Positions 23,696-33,299 of a stretch of DNA of 64,000 nucleotides are shown here, piece after piece. The notes below the pieces were generated by a model. That model searched no databases. It saw nothing but the letters and a program-made list of their open reading frames with translations, and was not told the origin of the DNA. A program made the position numbers and the translations under genes. Numbering within the stretch: position 1 is the first letter of the stretch; each line of letters begins with the position of its first letter. Source of the DNA: DASUCS01 sp041166745 (GTDB lineage Bacteria; Actinomycetota; Acidimicrobiia; Acidimicrobiales; JACDCH01); assembly GCA_041166745.1 (NCBI GenBank), contig JBEEGH010000009.1:124001-188000 (forward strand). Direction: 5' to 3'.

Positions 23696-25234
23696 GTGGC
23701 TGAACTGACGATCAACACTTCCGACATCGCCGAGGTACTCAAGAAGAACCTCGAGGGCTTCACGCCCGACATGTCGATCTCCCAAGTCGGGCGCATCCTC
23801 GAGGTGGGCGACGGCATCGCCCGCGTCTCCGGACTGCCCGACGCCGCGGTCAACGAGCTCCTCGAGTTCGAAGACGGCACGCTCGGCCTCGCGCTGAACC
23901 TCGACGAGGAGTCGATCGGCGCGGTCGTGCTCGGTGAGAGCTCCGAGATCCAGGAGGGCCAGGCCGTCAAGGCCACGGGCCGCATCCTCTCGGTGCCCGT
24001 CGGCGACGGCATGCTCGGCCGCGTCGTCAACGCGCTCGGTGAGCCGATCGACGGCAAAGGCGCCCTGCAGAACACCGAGAGCCGTCGCATGGAGATCCAG
24101 GCGCCTGGCATCACCGGACGCAAGCCGGTGCACGAGCCGCTGCAGACCGGCATCAAGTCGATCGACTCGATGACACCAATCGGTCGCGGTCAGCGCGAGC
24201 TCGTCATCGGCGACCGCAAGACGGGCAAGACCACGATCTGCGTCGACACGATCCTGAACCAGAAGGGTTTGGGCGTGAAGTGCATCTACGTCGCCATCGG
24301 GCTGAAGGGCTCGACGGTGGCGAACACGGTCGACGTGCTCCGGGCGCACGGCGCGCTCGACTACACGGTCGTCGTGTCTGCGCCGGCGTCTGACCCGGCG
24401 CCGTTCAAGTACCTCGCTCCGTACGCGGGTTGCGCCATGGGTCAGCACTGGATGGAGAACGGCGAGCACGCGCTGATCGTGTACGACGACCTGTCGAAGC
24501 AGGCCGAGGCGTACCGCCAGATGTCGCTGCTGCTGCGCCGCCCTCCCGGTCGTGAGGCGTACCCGGGCGACGTCTTCTACCTGCACAGCCGGCTGCTCGA
24601 GCGGGCCGCCAAGCTGAGCGACGAGCGCGGCGCGGGATCGTTGACGGCCCTACCGATCATCGAGACGAAGGCCGGCGACGTGTCGGCGTACATCCCGACG
24701 AACGTCATCTCCATCACCGACGGCCAGGTGTACTTGCAGGACGACTTGTTCAAGTCGGGCGTGCGGCCCGCGGTGGACGTCGGCATCTCGGTGTCACGCG
24801 TCGGGGGCGCCGCGCAGATCAAGGCGATGCGCGCGGTCGCGGGCACGCTCAAGCTCGACCTGGCCCAGTTCCGCGAGCTCGAGGCCTTTGCCACCTTCGG
24901 CTCCGAGCTCGACAAGATCTCGGCTGCGCAGCTCGAGCGGGGCTACCGCCTCACCGAGTTGTTGAAGCAGAACCTCAACTCGCCGATGCCGGTCGAGGAG
25001 CAGGTCGTGTCGATCTTCGCCGGCACCGGTGGCTACCTCGACGACATCCCCGTCAGCGACGTCAAGCGCTTCGAGACGGAACTGCTCGACTGGTTCAGCA
25101 CCCGTCATCGCGACGTGCTCGACACCATCCGCGAATCGGGCCAGCTGCCCGAGGGCGACAAGCTCGCCGAGATCGTGCAGGCCTTCAAGGACCAGTTCCA
25201 GGCGACCGAGGTCGCCGCGGAAGGAACCGAGTAA
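23696..25234 (+). CDS. atpA: F0F1 ATP synthase subunit alpha
   Basis: Non-catalytic nucleotide-binding subunit of F1. P-loop GDRKTGKTT, then VYVAIGLKGS-type segment (here IYVAIGLKGSTVA), ALTALPIIETKAGDVSAYIPTN and the Arg-finger region SVSRVGGAAQ. 512 aa. GTG start at 23696. The 28-base gap to atpH carries a CAGGAG ribosome site. Confidence 0.98.
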   Translation: MAELTINTSDIAEVLKKNLEGFTPDMSISQVGRILEVGDGIARVSGLPDAAVNELLEFEDGTLGLALNLDEESIGAVVLGESSEIQEGQAVKATGRILSVPVGDGMLGRVVNALGEPIDGKGALQNTESRRMEIQAPGITGRKPVHEPLQTGIKSIDSMTPIGRGQRELVIGDRKTGKTTICVDTILNQKGLGVKCIYVAIGLKGSTVANTVDVLRAHGALDYTVVVSAPASDPAPFKYLAPYAGCAMGQHWMENGEHALIVYDDLSKQAEAYRQMSLLLRRPPGREAYPGDVFYLHSRLLERAAKLSDERGAGSLTALPIIETKAGDVSAYIPTNVISITDGQVYLQDDLFKSGVRPAVDVGISVSRVGGAAQIKAMRAVAGTLKLDLAQFRELEAFATFGSELDKISAAQLERGYRLTELLKQNLNSPMPVEEQVVSIFAGTGGYLDDIPVSDVKRFETELLDWFSTRHRDVLDTIRESGQLPEGDKLAEIVQAFKDQFQATEVAAEGTE

Positions 25235-25238
25235 CCCG

Positions 25239-26195
25239 ATGGCAGGTGGTCAGGAGCGGATTCTTCGCCGACGGATCAAGACCGTCGAGTCGACGAAGAA
25301 GATCACGAAGGCGATGGAGCTCATTGCTGCGTCGCGCATCGTGAAAGCTCAGGCCCGCGTCAAGGCCGCCCGTCCGTACAGCGAGAAGATCACCGAGGTC
25401 ATCCGCAATCTCGCCTCCGGCGGTGCGGGCCTCGACCATCCGCTGCTCAAGCCGCGCGACGACATCTCCACCGTCGCGTACGTCGTGGTCACCGCCGACC
25501 GCGGTCTCGCGGGTGGGTACAACAACAACGTCATCCGCGCCGCGGAGCGCGCGATGCGGGCGGATCGCGCCAAGGGCCGCGACATCAAGCTGTACGTCGT
25601 CGGCAAGAAGGCCAACACGTACTTCCGGTTCCGCCACATCGCGATCGAGCAGGTGTTCCTCGGCGTCACCGACCAGCCGAGCTACGAGCAGGCTCGCGAG
25701 GTCGCGCATGCCGTGGCCGACGCGTTCAACGAGGGCGTCGTCGACGCCGTGCAGATCCTGTACACGCAGTTCCTGTCTGTGGGCACACAGCGAGTGGTGC
25801 AGCGCCAACTCATGCCCTTGGACGCCGAAACGCTCGCGGACGCTCGCCCGAACGAGAGCGGCGCGAGCTACGAGTTCGAGCCGAGCCCCGATCTCATCCT
25901 CGGACGCCTGCTACCGCGGTACGCGGAGGCCCGGTTGTTCGCCGCGCTGCTCGACGCGTCAGCTTCGGAGCACGCCGCCCGCCAACGCGCGATGAAGGCG
26001 GCCACCGACAACGCCGAGGAGCTCATCAAGACGCTCGCGCGAGTGATGAACCGCGCTCGCCAAGATGCGATCACCACCGAGATCATGGAGATCGTCGGCG
26101 GCGCCGAGGCCCTGCGCCAGTCGTCTGGCGATCCCCACGATCTGCTCATCGACCACATGACCCCGACCGACCTGCTCGGCGCCAAGCCCGCGTGA
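25239..26195 (+). CDS. atpG: F0F1 ATP synthase subunit gamma
   Basis: Central rotor shaft. 318 aa with the N-terminal helix RILRRRIKTVESTKKITKAM and C-terminal helix RARQDAITTEIMEIVGGAEAL, the two parts of the coiled coil. An internal stretch (KLYVVGKKANTYFRFR) is normal for actinobacteria. The ATG at 25239 follows the atpA stop by 4 bases; the open frame upstream is a shadow of atpA. Confidence 0.97.
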   Translation: MAGGQERILRRRIKTVESTKKITKAMELIAASRIVKAQARVKAARPYSEKITEVIRNLASGGAGLDHPLLKPRDDISTVAYVVVTADRGLAGGYNNNVIRAAERAMRADRAKGRDIKLYVVGKKANTYFRFRHIAIEQVFLGVTDQPSYEQAREVAHAVADAFNEGVVDAVQILYTQFLSVGTQRVVQRQLMPLDAETLADARPNESGASYEFEPSPDLILGRLLPRYAEARLFAALLDASASEHAARQRAMKAATDNAEELIKTLARVMNRARQDAITTEIMEIVGGAEALRQSSGDPHDLLIDHMTPTDLLGAKPA

Positions 26196-26214
26196 GCTGA
26201 GGAGAACGAACCGC

Positions 26215-27663
<1,449 letters not shown>

Positions 27664-27672
27664 GAGCGCAGC

Positions 27673-28086
27673 GTGCTCGACGTCGAACTCGTTTCGCCGG
27701 AGCGGATCCTGTTCTCGGGACAGGCGTCGTTCGTGCGCGTCCGCACGGTCGGTGGCGGCGAGATCGCGTTCCTCACGGGCCACGCACCGTTCATCGGAGC
27801 GCTCGACATCTGCGCGGTGAAGCTCATCACCGACGGCGGCGCCGAGCAGCTCGTCGCCGTACACGGAGGGTTCGTCGAGGTCTCCGACGATCGGGTGACG
27901 ATCCTCTCCGATGTGGCCGAGTTGGCCGAAGACATCGACGTCGGCCGGGCGGAGCAGGCTCGCACGCAGGCGGAATCAGACGTGCGCGCGGATCCCGACG
28001 ATGAAGAGGCGCAAGCCGCGCTGAAGCGAGCGGAGATTCGCATCGAGGTCGCGACGTCGACCCCGGCCACCGCCGCGCGTCACTAG
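27673..28086 (+). CDS. atpC: F0F1 ATP synthase subunit epsilon
   Basis: Regulatory shaft subunit. The N-terminal beta sandwich (LDVELVSPERILFSGQASFV, LTGHAPFIGAL) is typical, and two C-terminal helices are present (DVGRAEQARTQAE; EEAQAALKRAEIRIEVA). 137 aa. GTG start at 27673 with GGAG before it. Last ATP synthase gene; the next gene follows after 2 bases. Confidence 0.95.
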   Translation: MLDVELVSPERILFSGQASFVRVRTVGGGEIAFLTGHAPFIGALDICAVKLITDGGAEQLVAVHGGFVEVSDDRVTILSDVAELAEDIDVGRAEQARTQAESDVRADPDDEEAQAALKRAEIRIEVATSTPATAARH

Positions 28087-28088
28087 AG

Positions 28089-28847
28089 ATGCCACGGGTC
28101 CGGCTCGCTTCGGCGCTGCTGGTCCCAGAGCCATTCGCCCGCGAGATCGACGGGCTGCGGCGCGCCCTGGGCGACAACATCGAGCGGGTCGCACCGCACC
28201 TCACACTCGTGCCGCCCGTCAACGTCAATGTCTCCGACATGGGTGTCGTGCTCGCACAGCTGCGTTCGGCGGCGGCTGCGGTTTCGCCCCTCGTCGTGAG
28301 TCTCGGGCCGGCCGTGACGTTCCAGCCGATCAATCCGGTCGTATACCTCGCCGTCGCGGGCGACGTCAGCGGCGTGGCTGCGATTCGATCGGGCGTGTTC
28401 GCGGGCCCGCTCGCCCGCTCGCTCACGCACGATTTCGTGCCGCACGTGACGATCGCCGAGAGCACGACGCCGGACCGGATCGAAGCCGCGTTGATCGCCC
28501 TGGCGGACTATCGCGTCGAGGTCACGTTCGAGTCGGTGCATCTGCTGCAAGAGGACGGTCGAGTGTGGCGTCCGATCGCCGAGGCTCGCTTCGAGCCGCC
28601 GCTGGTGGTGGGCCGCGGTGGTGTCGAGACGACGATCTCGATCTCCTCGATCGCGGATCCCGAGGTCGCGGCGTTCATGGGTGACCAGCGCGAGGAAGCC
28701 GAGCGAGTGGTGGTCGCACGGCGAGACGGTGCCGTCGTTGCGGCCGCCGACGTGAGCGACGGCACACTCGTGTCGTTCGTCGGCGACTCCGACCTCGAAC
28801 GCCAGCTACTGAAGGTCGCGACGTCTGCTGGTGGAACTGACCGCTAG
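28089..28847 (+). CDS. 2H phosphoesterase / 2'-5' RNA ligase family protein with C-terminal extension
   Basis: Residues 1-165 are a 2H domain: paired HxT motifs at H37-x-T39 (PHLTLVPP) and H119-x-T121 (PHVTIAES), spaced as in LigT/ThpR cyclic phosphodiesterases. Such enzymes open 2',3'-cyclic phosphates on RNA or small nucleotides. Residues 180-252 (ISSIADPEVAAFMGDQ, RVVVARRDGAVVAAADV) are an extra domain resembling half of a GNAT fold; I cannot assign it. 252 aa. It starts 2 bases after atpC and is probably on the ATP synthase transcript. Its 3' end overlaps the csbD-like gene. Confidence 0.75.
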   Translation: MPRVRLASALLVPEPFAREIDGLRRALGDNIERVAPHLTLVPPVNVNVSDMGVVLAQLRSAAAAVSPLVVSLGPAVTFQPINPVVYLAVAGDVSGVAAIRSGVFAGPLARSLTHDFVPHVTIAESTTPDRIEAALIALADYRVEVTFESVHLLQEDGRVWRPIAEARFEPPLVVGRGGVETTISISSIADPEVAAFMGDQREEAERVVVARRDGAVVAAADVSDGTLVSFVGDSDLERQLLKVATSAGGTDR

Positions 28848-29044
28848 TGGAGCGTGTCCGGAGCGTCTGATTCGTCCGGCGTCTCACCGTACTGCTCGCG
28901 TACTTCGTCGGTCTTGGCGTCGACGTCCTGCTCGGATGGCGTGCCGTCGCCGTCGTCCTGCTCGGCCCGCCCTTCTGCTTCGACCTTGCGGTCGGCGGTG
29001 AGCCAGCCCACTGCCTCTTTGACCTTGCCCTTTGCGTCTGCCAT
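28844..29044 (-). CDS. CsbD-like stress protein
   Basis: 66 aa, very hydrophilic and acidic. The N-terminus MADAKGKVKEAVGWLTADRK follows the CsbD pattern (KGKxKExxGxxTxD), a small general-stress protein family of unknown mechanism. The rest (residues 30-66) is Asp/Glu/Gln-rich and probably disordered. Start ATG at 29044; TAACCC lies 6 bases before it, close to the leaderless promoter pattern but without the final T. It overlaps the opposing gene by 4 bases. Confidence 0.8.
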   Translation of the reverse strand: MADAKGKVKEAVGWLTADRKVEAEGRAEQDDGDGTPSEQDVDAKTDEVREQYGETPDESDAPDTLH

Positions 29045-29112
29045 GCGATCGGGTTACCCGGGTGCGCTGGATGGAAGCCCCGCGCGCACGGTGACCAGGC
29101 CAAGCTGTCGGG

Positions 29113-29493
29113 GTGTTCCGGCCGCGGTCTGCGCTCACCGTCATAGCCGGACTCGCGGCGCTTGGGCTCGGCTGCACGCGGGTCAACTGCAGCTGTGCCG
29201 CGCCGTTCGATGGTCTCTACGTGAACGTCGCGGCTCCGACGGCTGGGTCTGTGGTCCAGGTCTGCGACGGCCCCGCCTGCGGGAGCGCGATCGTCGACGA
29301 GATCGACCCGGGTCAGTTGCGCTCGGAATTGAAAATCCCCGCCGCGCAACTGGGGGACTGGGCGGCGCACCGAGATGCGGAGCTCGTCGTGACCGTGCGA
29401 GCTGCTGAAGGTCAGGCGATCAGTCAGGCCACGGTGGTTGCCACGAAGCACCATCCCCAATGCTGCGGCGACTACTGGGACATCAGCGCGTAA
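29113..29493 (+). CDS. Exported Cys-rich protein of unknown function
   Basis: 126 aa. An N-terminal signal sequence (MFRPRSALTVIAGLAALGLG) runs into CTRVNCSCAAPFDG. The GLGC could be a poor lipobox, since -3 is Gly rather than Leu, so lipid attachment is uncertain. There are eight Cys in all: three just after the signal, two in VCDGPACGS and a CC pair in HHPQCCGDYWDIS at the C-terminus, plus Cys21 itself among the first group. This suggests disulfides or metal binding outside the cell. GTG start at 29113. I do not recognise the family. Confidence 0.6.
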   Translation: MFRPRSALTVIAGLAALGLGCTRVNCSCAAPFDGLYVNVAAPTAGSVVQVCDGPACGSAIVDEIDPGQLRSELKIPAAQLGDWAAHRDAELVVTVRAAEGQAISQATVVATKHHPQCCGDYWDISA

Positions 29494-29567
29494 CGCGGGC
29501 GCGTACTCGAGAAGCGTGTCGTCGCTCACAAGCAGGACGGAAGGTCACGCCGGTCGAACTGTGCTGC

Positions 29568-30203
29568 ATGCCGGTGATGTCAAAAGTGGAACGGGCCGCG
29601 TGTCGCAGCCTGCCGTGGCGCCTTTTCACCCGGCGTGTCGTCGTCCCATGGGCCATCGGCGCCACAGAACTGCGCGGCGAGATCCTCGAGCTCGGCTCGG
29701 GGTCGGGCGCCATGGCCGAGGAGCTGCTGGAGCGCTACCCGACCATCCGAATGACGGCAACCGATGTCGACCCGGCAATGCGCGCCGCCGCCACCCGCCG
29801 CCTCGAGCGGTTCGGCGACCGGGTACGCGTGCAGCAGGCCGACGCCACGAAGCTGCCGTTCGACGACGCGAGCTTCGACGGCGTCGTCAGCTTCATCATG
29901 TTGCACCACGTCATCGCCTGGGAGGACGCCCTCGCCGAAGTAGCGCGGGTGTTGCGTCCCGGCGGGGTGCTGGCCGGCTATGACCTGATGCGGTCGGGAC
30001 CGAACCGGCTGCTCCACCGACACGACGACGCAGGGCACCGGCTGGCCACCGCGGACGCGTTGCGCTCCCGCCTCGCCGAACTGCCCCTGGCCGAGGTCAG
30101 CGTCCGACCGGGACTCGGCGGCACGGTCGCACGCTTCCGCGGCCTGCGCCTAAGGGGTCAGCACCTCACCGAGATGCCGGGTGATCGGCCAGGCGCCGTC
30201 TGA
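29568..30203 (+). CDS. Class I SAM-dependent methyltransferase
   Basis: Methyltransf_11-type fold: ILELGSGSGAMAEELL (motif I), MTATDVDPAM (acidic loop), QADATKLPFDDASFDGVVS and the FIMLHHV segment, then VLRPGGVLAGYD. It is 211 aa from the ATG at 29568 (MPVMSKVERAACRSLPWR), which matches the way relatives begin; the frame is open to 29460. The substrate is unknown. Its last 54 bases overlap the 3' end of the opposing beta-lactamase-like gene. Confidence 0.82.
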   Translation: MPVMSKVERAACRSLPWRLFTRRVVVPWAIGATELRGEILELGSGSGAMAEELLERYPTIRMTATDVDPAMRAAATRRLERFGDRVRVQQADATKLPFDDASFDGVVSFIMLHHVIAWEDALAEVARVLRPGGVLAGYDLMRSGPNRLLHRHDDAGHRLATADALRSRLAELPLAEVSVRPGLGGTVARFRGLRLRGQHLTEMPGDRPGAV

Positions 30204-31160
30204 GCTGTTCGAGATCACGGTGTGCGTGATGTGCGCGCCGGGATCGTGGACGCTTCGGAACGAGACGCCGGCGTCATATCCGACCAACATGACGGCGTCG
30301 GTCGATTCGTGGAGCCAGAACCCCAAGCCGTAACGCATCGATTCCGAGGGCGCCAGGCTGCGCGGACGGGTCATCTCGGCGACCCACGCCATCGACACGA
30401 TCCGGCCCGCGTACAACGAAGCCCACAGCGCGTGGATGTCGGCGGCGGTGGAGTAGATGCCACCGTCACCGCTTCCTCGCACGGGCAAGTGCAGGACATT
30501 CGTGCGCAACCCATCAGCCGCCAGATACCCGACAGCAGCCGTCCCCGGCAGCTCGTCGGAACGGAGGAACGCGGTCGACCCCATGCCCGCAGGAGCGCAC
30601 ACACGCTGCACGACCAGATCGGGAAACGGCGTGCGCGCCGTCCGCTCGGCGATCAATGCGAGCACGACGAAGGCGCCGTTGTTGTATGCGAACTGCTCAC
30701 CCGCCGCGAACTTGGTCGCGTAACCACCGAGTACCCGGAGAAAATCCTCGGTGGTGGCCAGTTCGTGGACCGGAACGGGCATGACGTACTCGGCGATGTC
30801 TTCGCTCGCATCCTCGTCGAGATAGTCGCCGATTCCGGATCGGTGGGCGAGCAAGTGTTCGACCGTCACCTCGTCGTCGATCAACGGGAGGTCGTCGCCG
30901 AGCACCGATCGCGCGGTGGTGTCGAGACCGAGCCGACCTTCTTCGATGAGCGACACGACCGTCAGGGCGGTCAGCCCTTTCATGCCGCTGGCGAGGCCGA
31001 ACTGCGTATCGAGTGTGTTCGCGATCGAGTGGCCGCGATGCGCGAGGCCGTATGCCTTCGCGAAAGCAACGCGGTCGTCACGGTCGACGCGCACGACACC
31101 CGAGAATCCGGTCTCTGACGCGATTCGGTCGACCGCGTCGACGAGGGCATCCACCTCCAC
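30150..31160 (-). CDS. Serine hydrolase, class C beta-lactamase family
   Basis: Penicillin-binding-protein-like fold. The nucleophile motif SxxK is S58-G-M-K61 (GLASGMKGLTALTVVSL), the second is Y159-N-N (FAYNNGAFVV), and the C-terminal strand carries HITHTVISN in place of KTG. There is no signal peptide, so a cytoplasmic esterase or peptidase is more likely than a secreted beta-lactamase. The GTG at 31160 (VEVDALVDAVDRI) gives 336 aa; the open frame to 31841 runs through the CtaG-like gene and is a shadow. Confidence 0.83.
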   Translation of the reverse strand: MEVDALVDAVDRIASETGFSGVVRVDRDDRVAFAKAYGLAHRGHSIANTLDTQFGLASGMKGLTALTVVSLIEEGRLGLDTTARSVLGDDLPLIDDEVTVEHLLAHRSGIGDYLDEDASEDIAEYVMPVPVHELATTEDFLRVLGGYATKFAAGEQFAYNNGAFVVLALIAERTARTPFPDLVVQRVCAPAGMGSTAFLRSDELPGTAAVGYLAADGLRTNVLHLPVRGSGDGGIYSTAADIHALWASLYAGRIVSMAWVAEMTRPRSLAPSESMRYGLGFWLHESTDAVMLVGYDAGVSFRSVHDPGAHITHTVISNSSDGAWPITRHLGEVLTP

Positions 31161-31171
31161 ATGATGGCGCC

Positions 31172-31915
31172 TCAAGCTCGCGACGCGAGCCGACGGTCGA
31201 TCCTGACCGCGGCCCGCTGTTCGGCGGCCCACCAGCGCGCGAACACGATGCCGGCGACCGCCAGCGTCAACAGCTCGCCTGACGACCACAGGACCGCTGC
31301 GGCCGAACGCTGGTCGTCGAGCGCCGGATAGACCTTCGGGAACAGCGGCTCCCGGGCTGTCAACAGCGCCACGCCGACGAACGCGTGGAACGGCACGGCC
31401 AGCAACACCGCGAGCAGCCGGGCACCGTGCGGAAGCGGATGGGGGATCGGGTCGATGGCGATCAACGTCGTCGCGAAGAGCGATCCGACGAGCAGAAAAT
31501 GGGCATGAAGGACGGCATGCACGGCGTCGTTGCGCACCGACAGCTCCAACAACGGCGAGAACACGAGTGCGACGAGCGTCGCGCCGAACAGTGTCCAGGC
31601 CACGACCGGATGGGTCAGCACCCGAACCACTGGAGACCGCAACCACCGTCGAAGCTGTCGGCCATCGGTGGCCTGGAGGGCCAACGTGATCGGCGCGCCC
31701 AAGGCGAACAGGACCGGCGCGACCATGCCGATCAACACGTGCTCGGTCATGTGAGCGGTGAAGCTCGAGTCGGGCAGCAGTCCGGCCGCGACGAGCACGG
31801 CGCAGCCCAGCAGGAACGCGGCCGTGCGGAGCGGAGGCCACCGTCTCGGCACGCGCCGAGCGCCCGATACATAGAGCGCGGCCAAGGCAACTCCGACGAG
31901 GAGCACGACGGGCAA
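31172..31915 (-). CDS. CtaG-like (caa3-type) cytochrome oxidase assembly membrane protein
   Basis: 247 aa with six to seven hydrophobic helices and the conserved histidines of the caa3_CtaG family: SFTAHMTEHVLIGMVAP, THPVVAW, VHAVLHAHFLLVGSLF and PFHAFVGVALL. Members help copper delivery to cytochrome c oxidase in Bacillus. The apparent start is TTG at 31915 with GGTAGG touching it; a GTG at 31906 is an alternative. It is divergent from ctaE with only 23 bases between, in a respiratory cluster that fits the role. Confidence 0.82.
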   Translation of the reverse strand: MPVVLLVGVALAALYVSGARRVPRRWPPLRTAAFLLGCAVLVAAGLLPDSSFTAHMTEHVLIGMVAPVLFALGAPITLALQATDGRQLRRWLRSPVVRVLTHPVVAWTLFGATLVALVFSPLLELSVRNDAVHAVLHAHFLLVGSLFATTLIAIDPIPHPLPHGARLLAVLLAVPFHAFVGVALLTAREPLFPKVYPALDDQRSAAAVLWSSGELLTLAVAGIVFARWWAAEQRAAVRIDRRLASRA

Positions 31916-31938
31916 CCTACCGTGCTAAACCGCTTTGA

Positions 31939-32511
31939 ATGACCGCGGTCACCGGCGTACGGGACGATCGCCGCGCGTCGCCGTTGGGGGTCGGCGTGGT
32001 CGTGTGGCTGGCGTCGGAGCTGATGTTCTTCGCCGGCCTGTTCGCCGCGTACTTCACGTTGCGGTCCGCGGCGACACGCTGGCCGCCCGAAGGGGTCGAT
32101 CTGGCCACGGGCAGAACGGCGATCGCGACCGCCGTTCTCGTCGCGTCGAGCTTCACGATGCACGGAGCGGTGAAGGCCGCGCAGCGAGATGACCGACGCC
32201 GGTCGATCACGTGGCTGGCGATCACGGCGTTGTTGGGCATCGCGTTCCTGTCGAACCAAGCGTTCGAATACGCGCAGGCAAACTTCCGCATCTCGAGCCA
32301 CGCCTACGGCTCAGCCTTCTATCTGATGACGGGCTTCCACGGTCTGCATGTGTTGGGCGGGCTGCTGTTCATGGGCGCAGTCGCCGCCGCGATCGGCGGC
32401 CGGACGTCGCGCATGCCGTCCGCGTCGGCGGTCGAGGTGTGCGGGTACTACTGGCATTTCGTGGACGTGGTTTGGGTCGCGATGTTCATGACGATCTACG
32501 TGCTGCGATGA
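31939..32511 (+). CDS. ctaE: Cytochrome c oxidase subunit III
   Basis: 190 aa, five membrane helices, the shortened form typical of actinobacteria. Conserved: VWLASELMFFAGLFAAYF (Glu), SFTMHGAVKAAQRDD, FYLMTGFHGLHVLGGLLF and YYWHFVDVVWVAMF. First gene of ctaE-qcrCAB; the stop overlaps the next ATG (ATGA). There is no ribosome site before the ATG, and TAAACC lies 7 bases upstream, near the leaderless pattern. Confidence 0.95.
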   Translation: MTAVTGVRDDRRASPLGVGVVVWLASELMFFAGLFAAYFTLRSAATRWPPEGVDLATGRTAIATAVLVASSFTMHGAVKAAQRDDRRRSITWLAITALLGIAFLSNQAFEYAQANFRISSHAYGSAFYLMTGFHGLHVLGGLLFMGAVAAAIGGRTSRMPSASAVEVCGYYWHFVDVVWVAMFMTIYVLR

Positions 32512-33299
32512 CCTCCGCGACTCGACGCGACGCGCTTGTCGTCATCGGACTGGTGCTGGCCGCGGCGTCTGCACTGTTGCTGCTGCTGGCCCGGCCAGCG
32601 CGCGGCCAGGGCAATGAGCAGCAGCGCGGCAAGGAGCTGTTCGCCGTCGGATGCTCGAGTTGCCACGGCCAAGCCGGGGGAGGCGTCACGACGCCTGACG
32701 GACAGCTCCGCGGTCCGTCGCTCACTGCGTCCGGAGAAGCGGGAGCGTTCTACGAGCTCTCGACCGGACGCATGCCTCTCGCCAACAGCAACGACGAACC
32801 GCGGCGCAAACGGGCGGTCTACAACACCGAGGAAATTGCCTCACTGGTCGCGTATGTGGGTTCGCTCGGCAACGGGCCGAAGCTGCCCAACGTCGACGTG
32901 TCGAACACGAACGTGGCGCACGGCGGGGAACTGTTTCGCGCCAACTGCGCGCCGTGCCACAGCGCATCGGGCGCGGGCGGTGCACTGAGCTACGGACGCG
33001 CGGCTCCGTCTCTCGGGGCCGCGCAACCCCAAGAGATCGGCGCGGCCGTTCGCTCGGGCCCGAGCCAGATGCCGGTCTTCGGTCCGGACGCGCTCTCGAG
33101 CAGCGAACTCAACGACGTTGTCGCGTACGTGGGTTACCTCCGTGCGCCTGAAGACCCAGGCGGTCTGCCGATCGGCCGCATCGGACCGGTTCCCGAAGGC
33201 TTCGTGGCGTGGTTCTTCGGCGCGGGTGCGTTGCTGGCCATCGTCGCCTGGATCGGCACCCGCGCCCCCGCTCGCAACCTCAAAGGAGGATCGGAATGA
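32508..33299 (+). CDS. qcrC: Di-haem cytochrome c subunit of the bcc complex
   Basis: Passes electrons from the bc complex to cytochrome oxidase. N-terminal signal/anchor (residues 10-33), two haem c sites C49-S-S-C-H (GCSSCHGQ) and CAPCHSA, each with a later Met ligand, and a C-terminal membrane helix (FVAWFFGAGALLAIVAWIG). 263 aa. Two haems in one subunit is the mark of actinobacterial supercomplexes, which lack free cytochrome c. It overlaps ctaE and qcrA by ATGA at both ends. Confidence 0.95.
   Translation: MTSATRRDALVVIGLVLAAASALLLLLARPARGQGNEQQRGKELFAVGCSSCHGQAGGGVTTPDGQLRGPSLTASGEAGAFYELSTGRMPLANSNDEPRRKRAVYNTEEIASLVAYVGSLGNGPKLPNVDVSNTNVAHGGELFRANCAPCHSASGAGGALSYGRAAPSLGAAQPQEIGAAVRSGPSQMPVFGPDALSSSELNDVVAYVGYLRAPEDPGGLPIGRIGPVPEGFVAWFFGAGALLAIVAWIGTRAPARNLKGGSE

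Noticed and set aside
31161..31841. Upstream extension of the beta-lactamase-like frame
   Set aside because: It runs through the CtaG-like membrane gene on the same strand in another frame; Arg-rich shadow.
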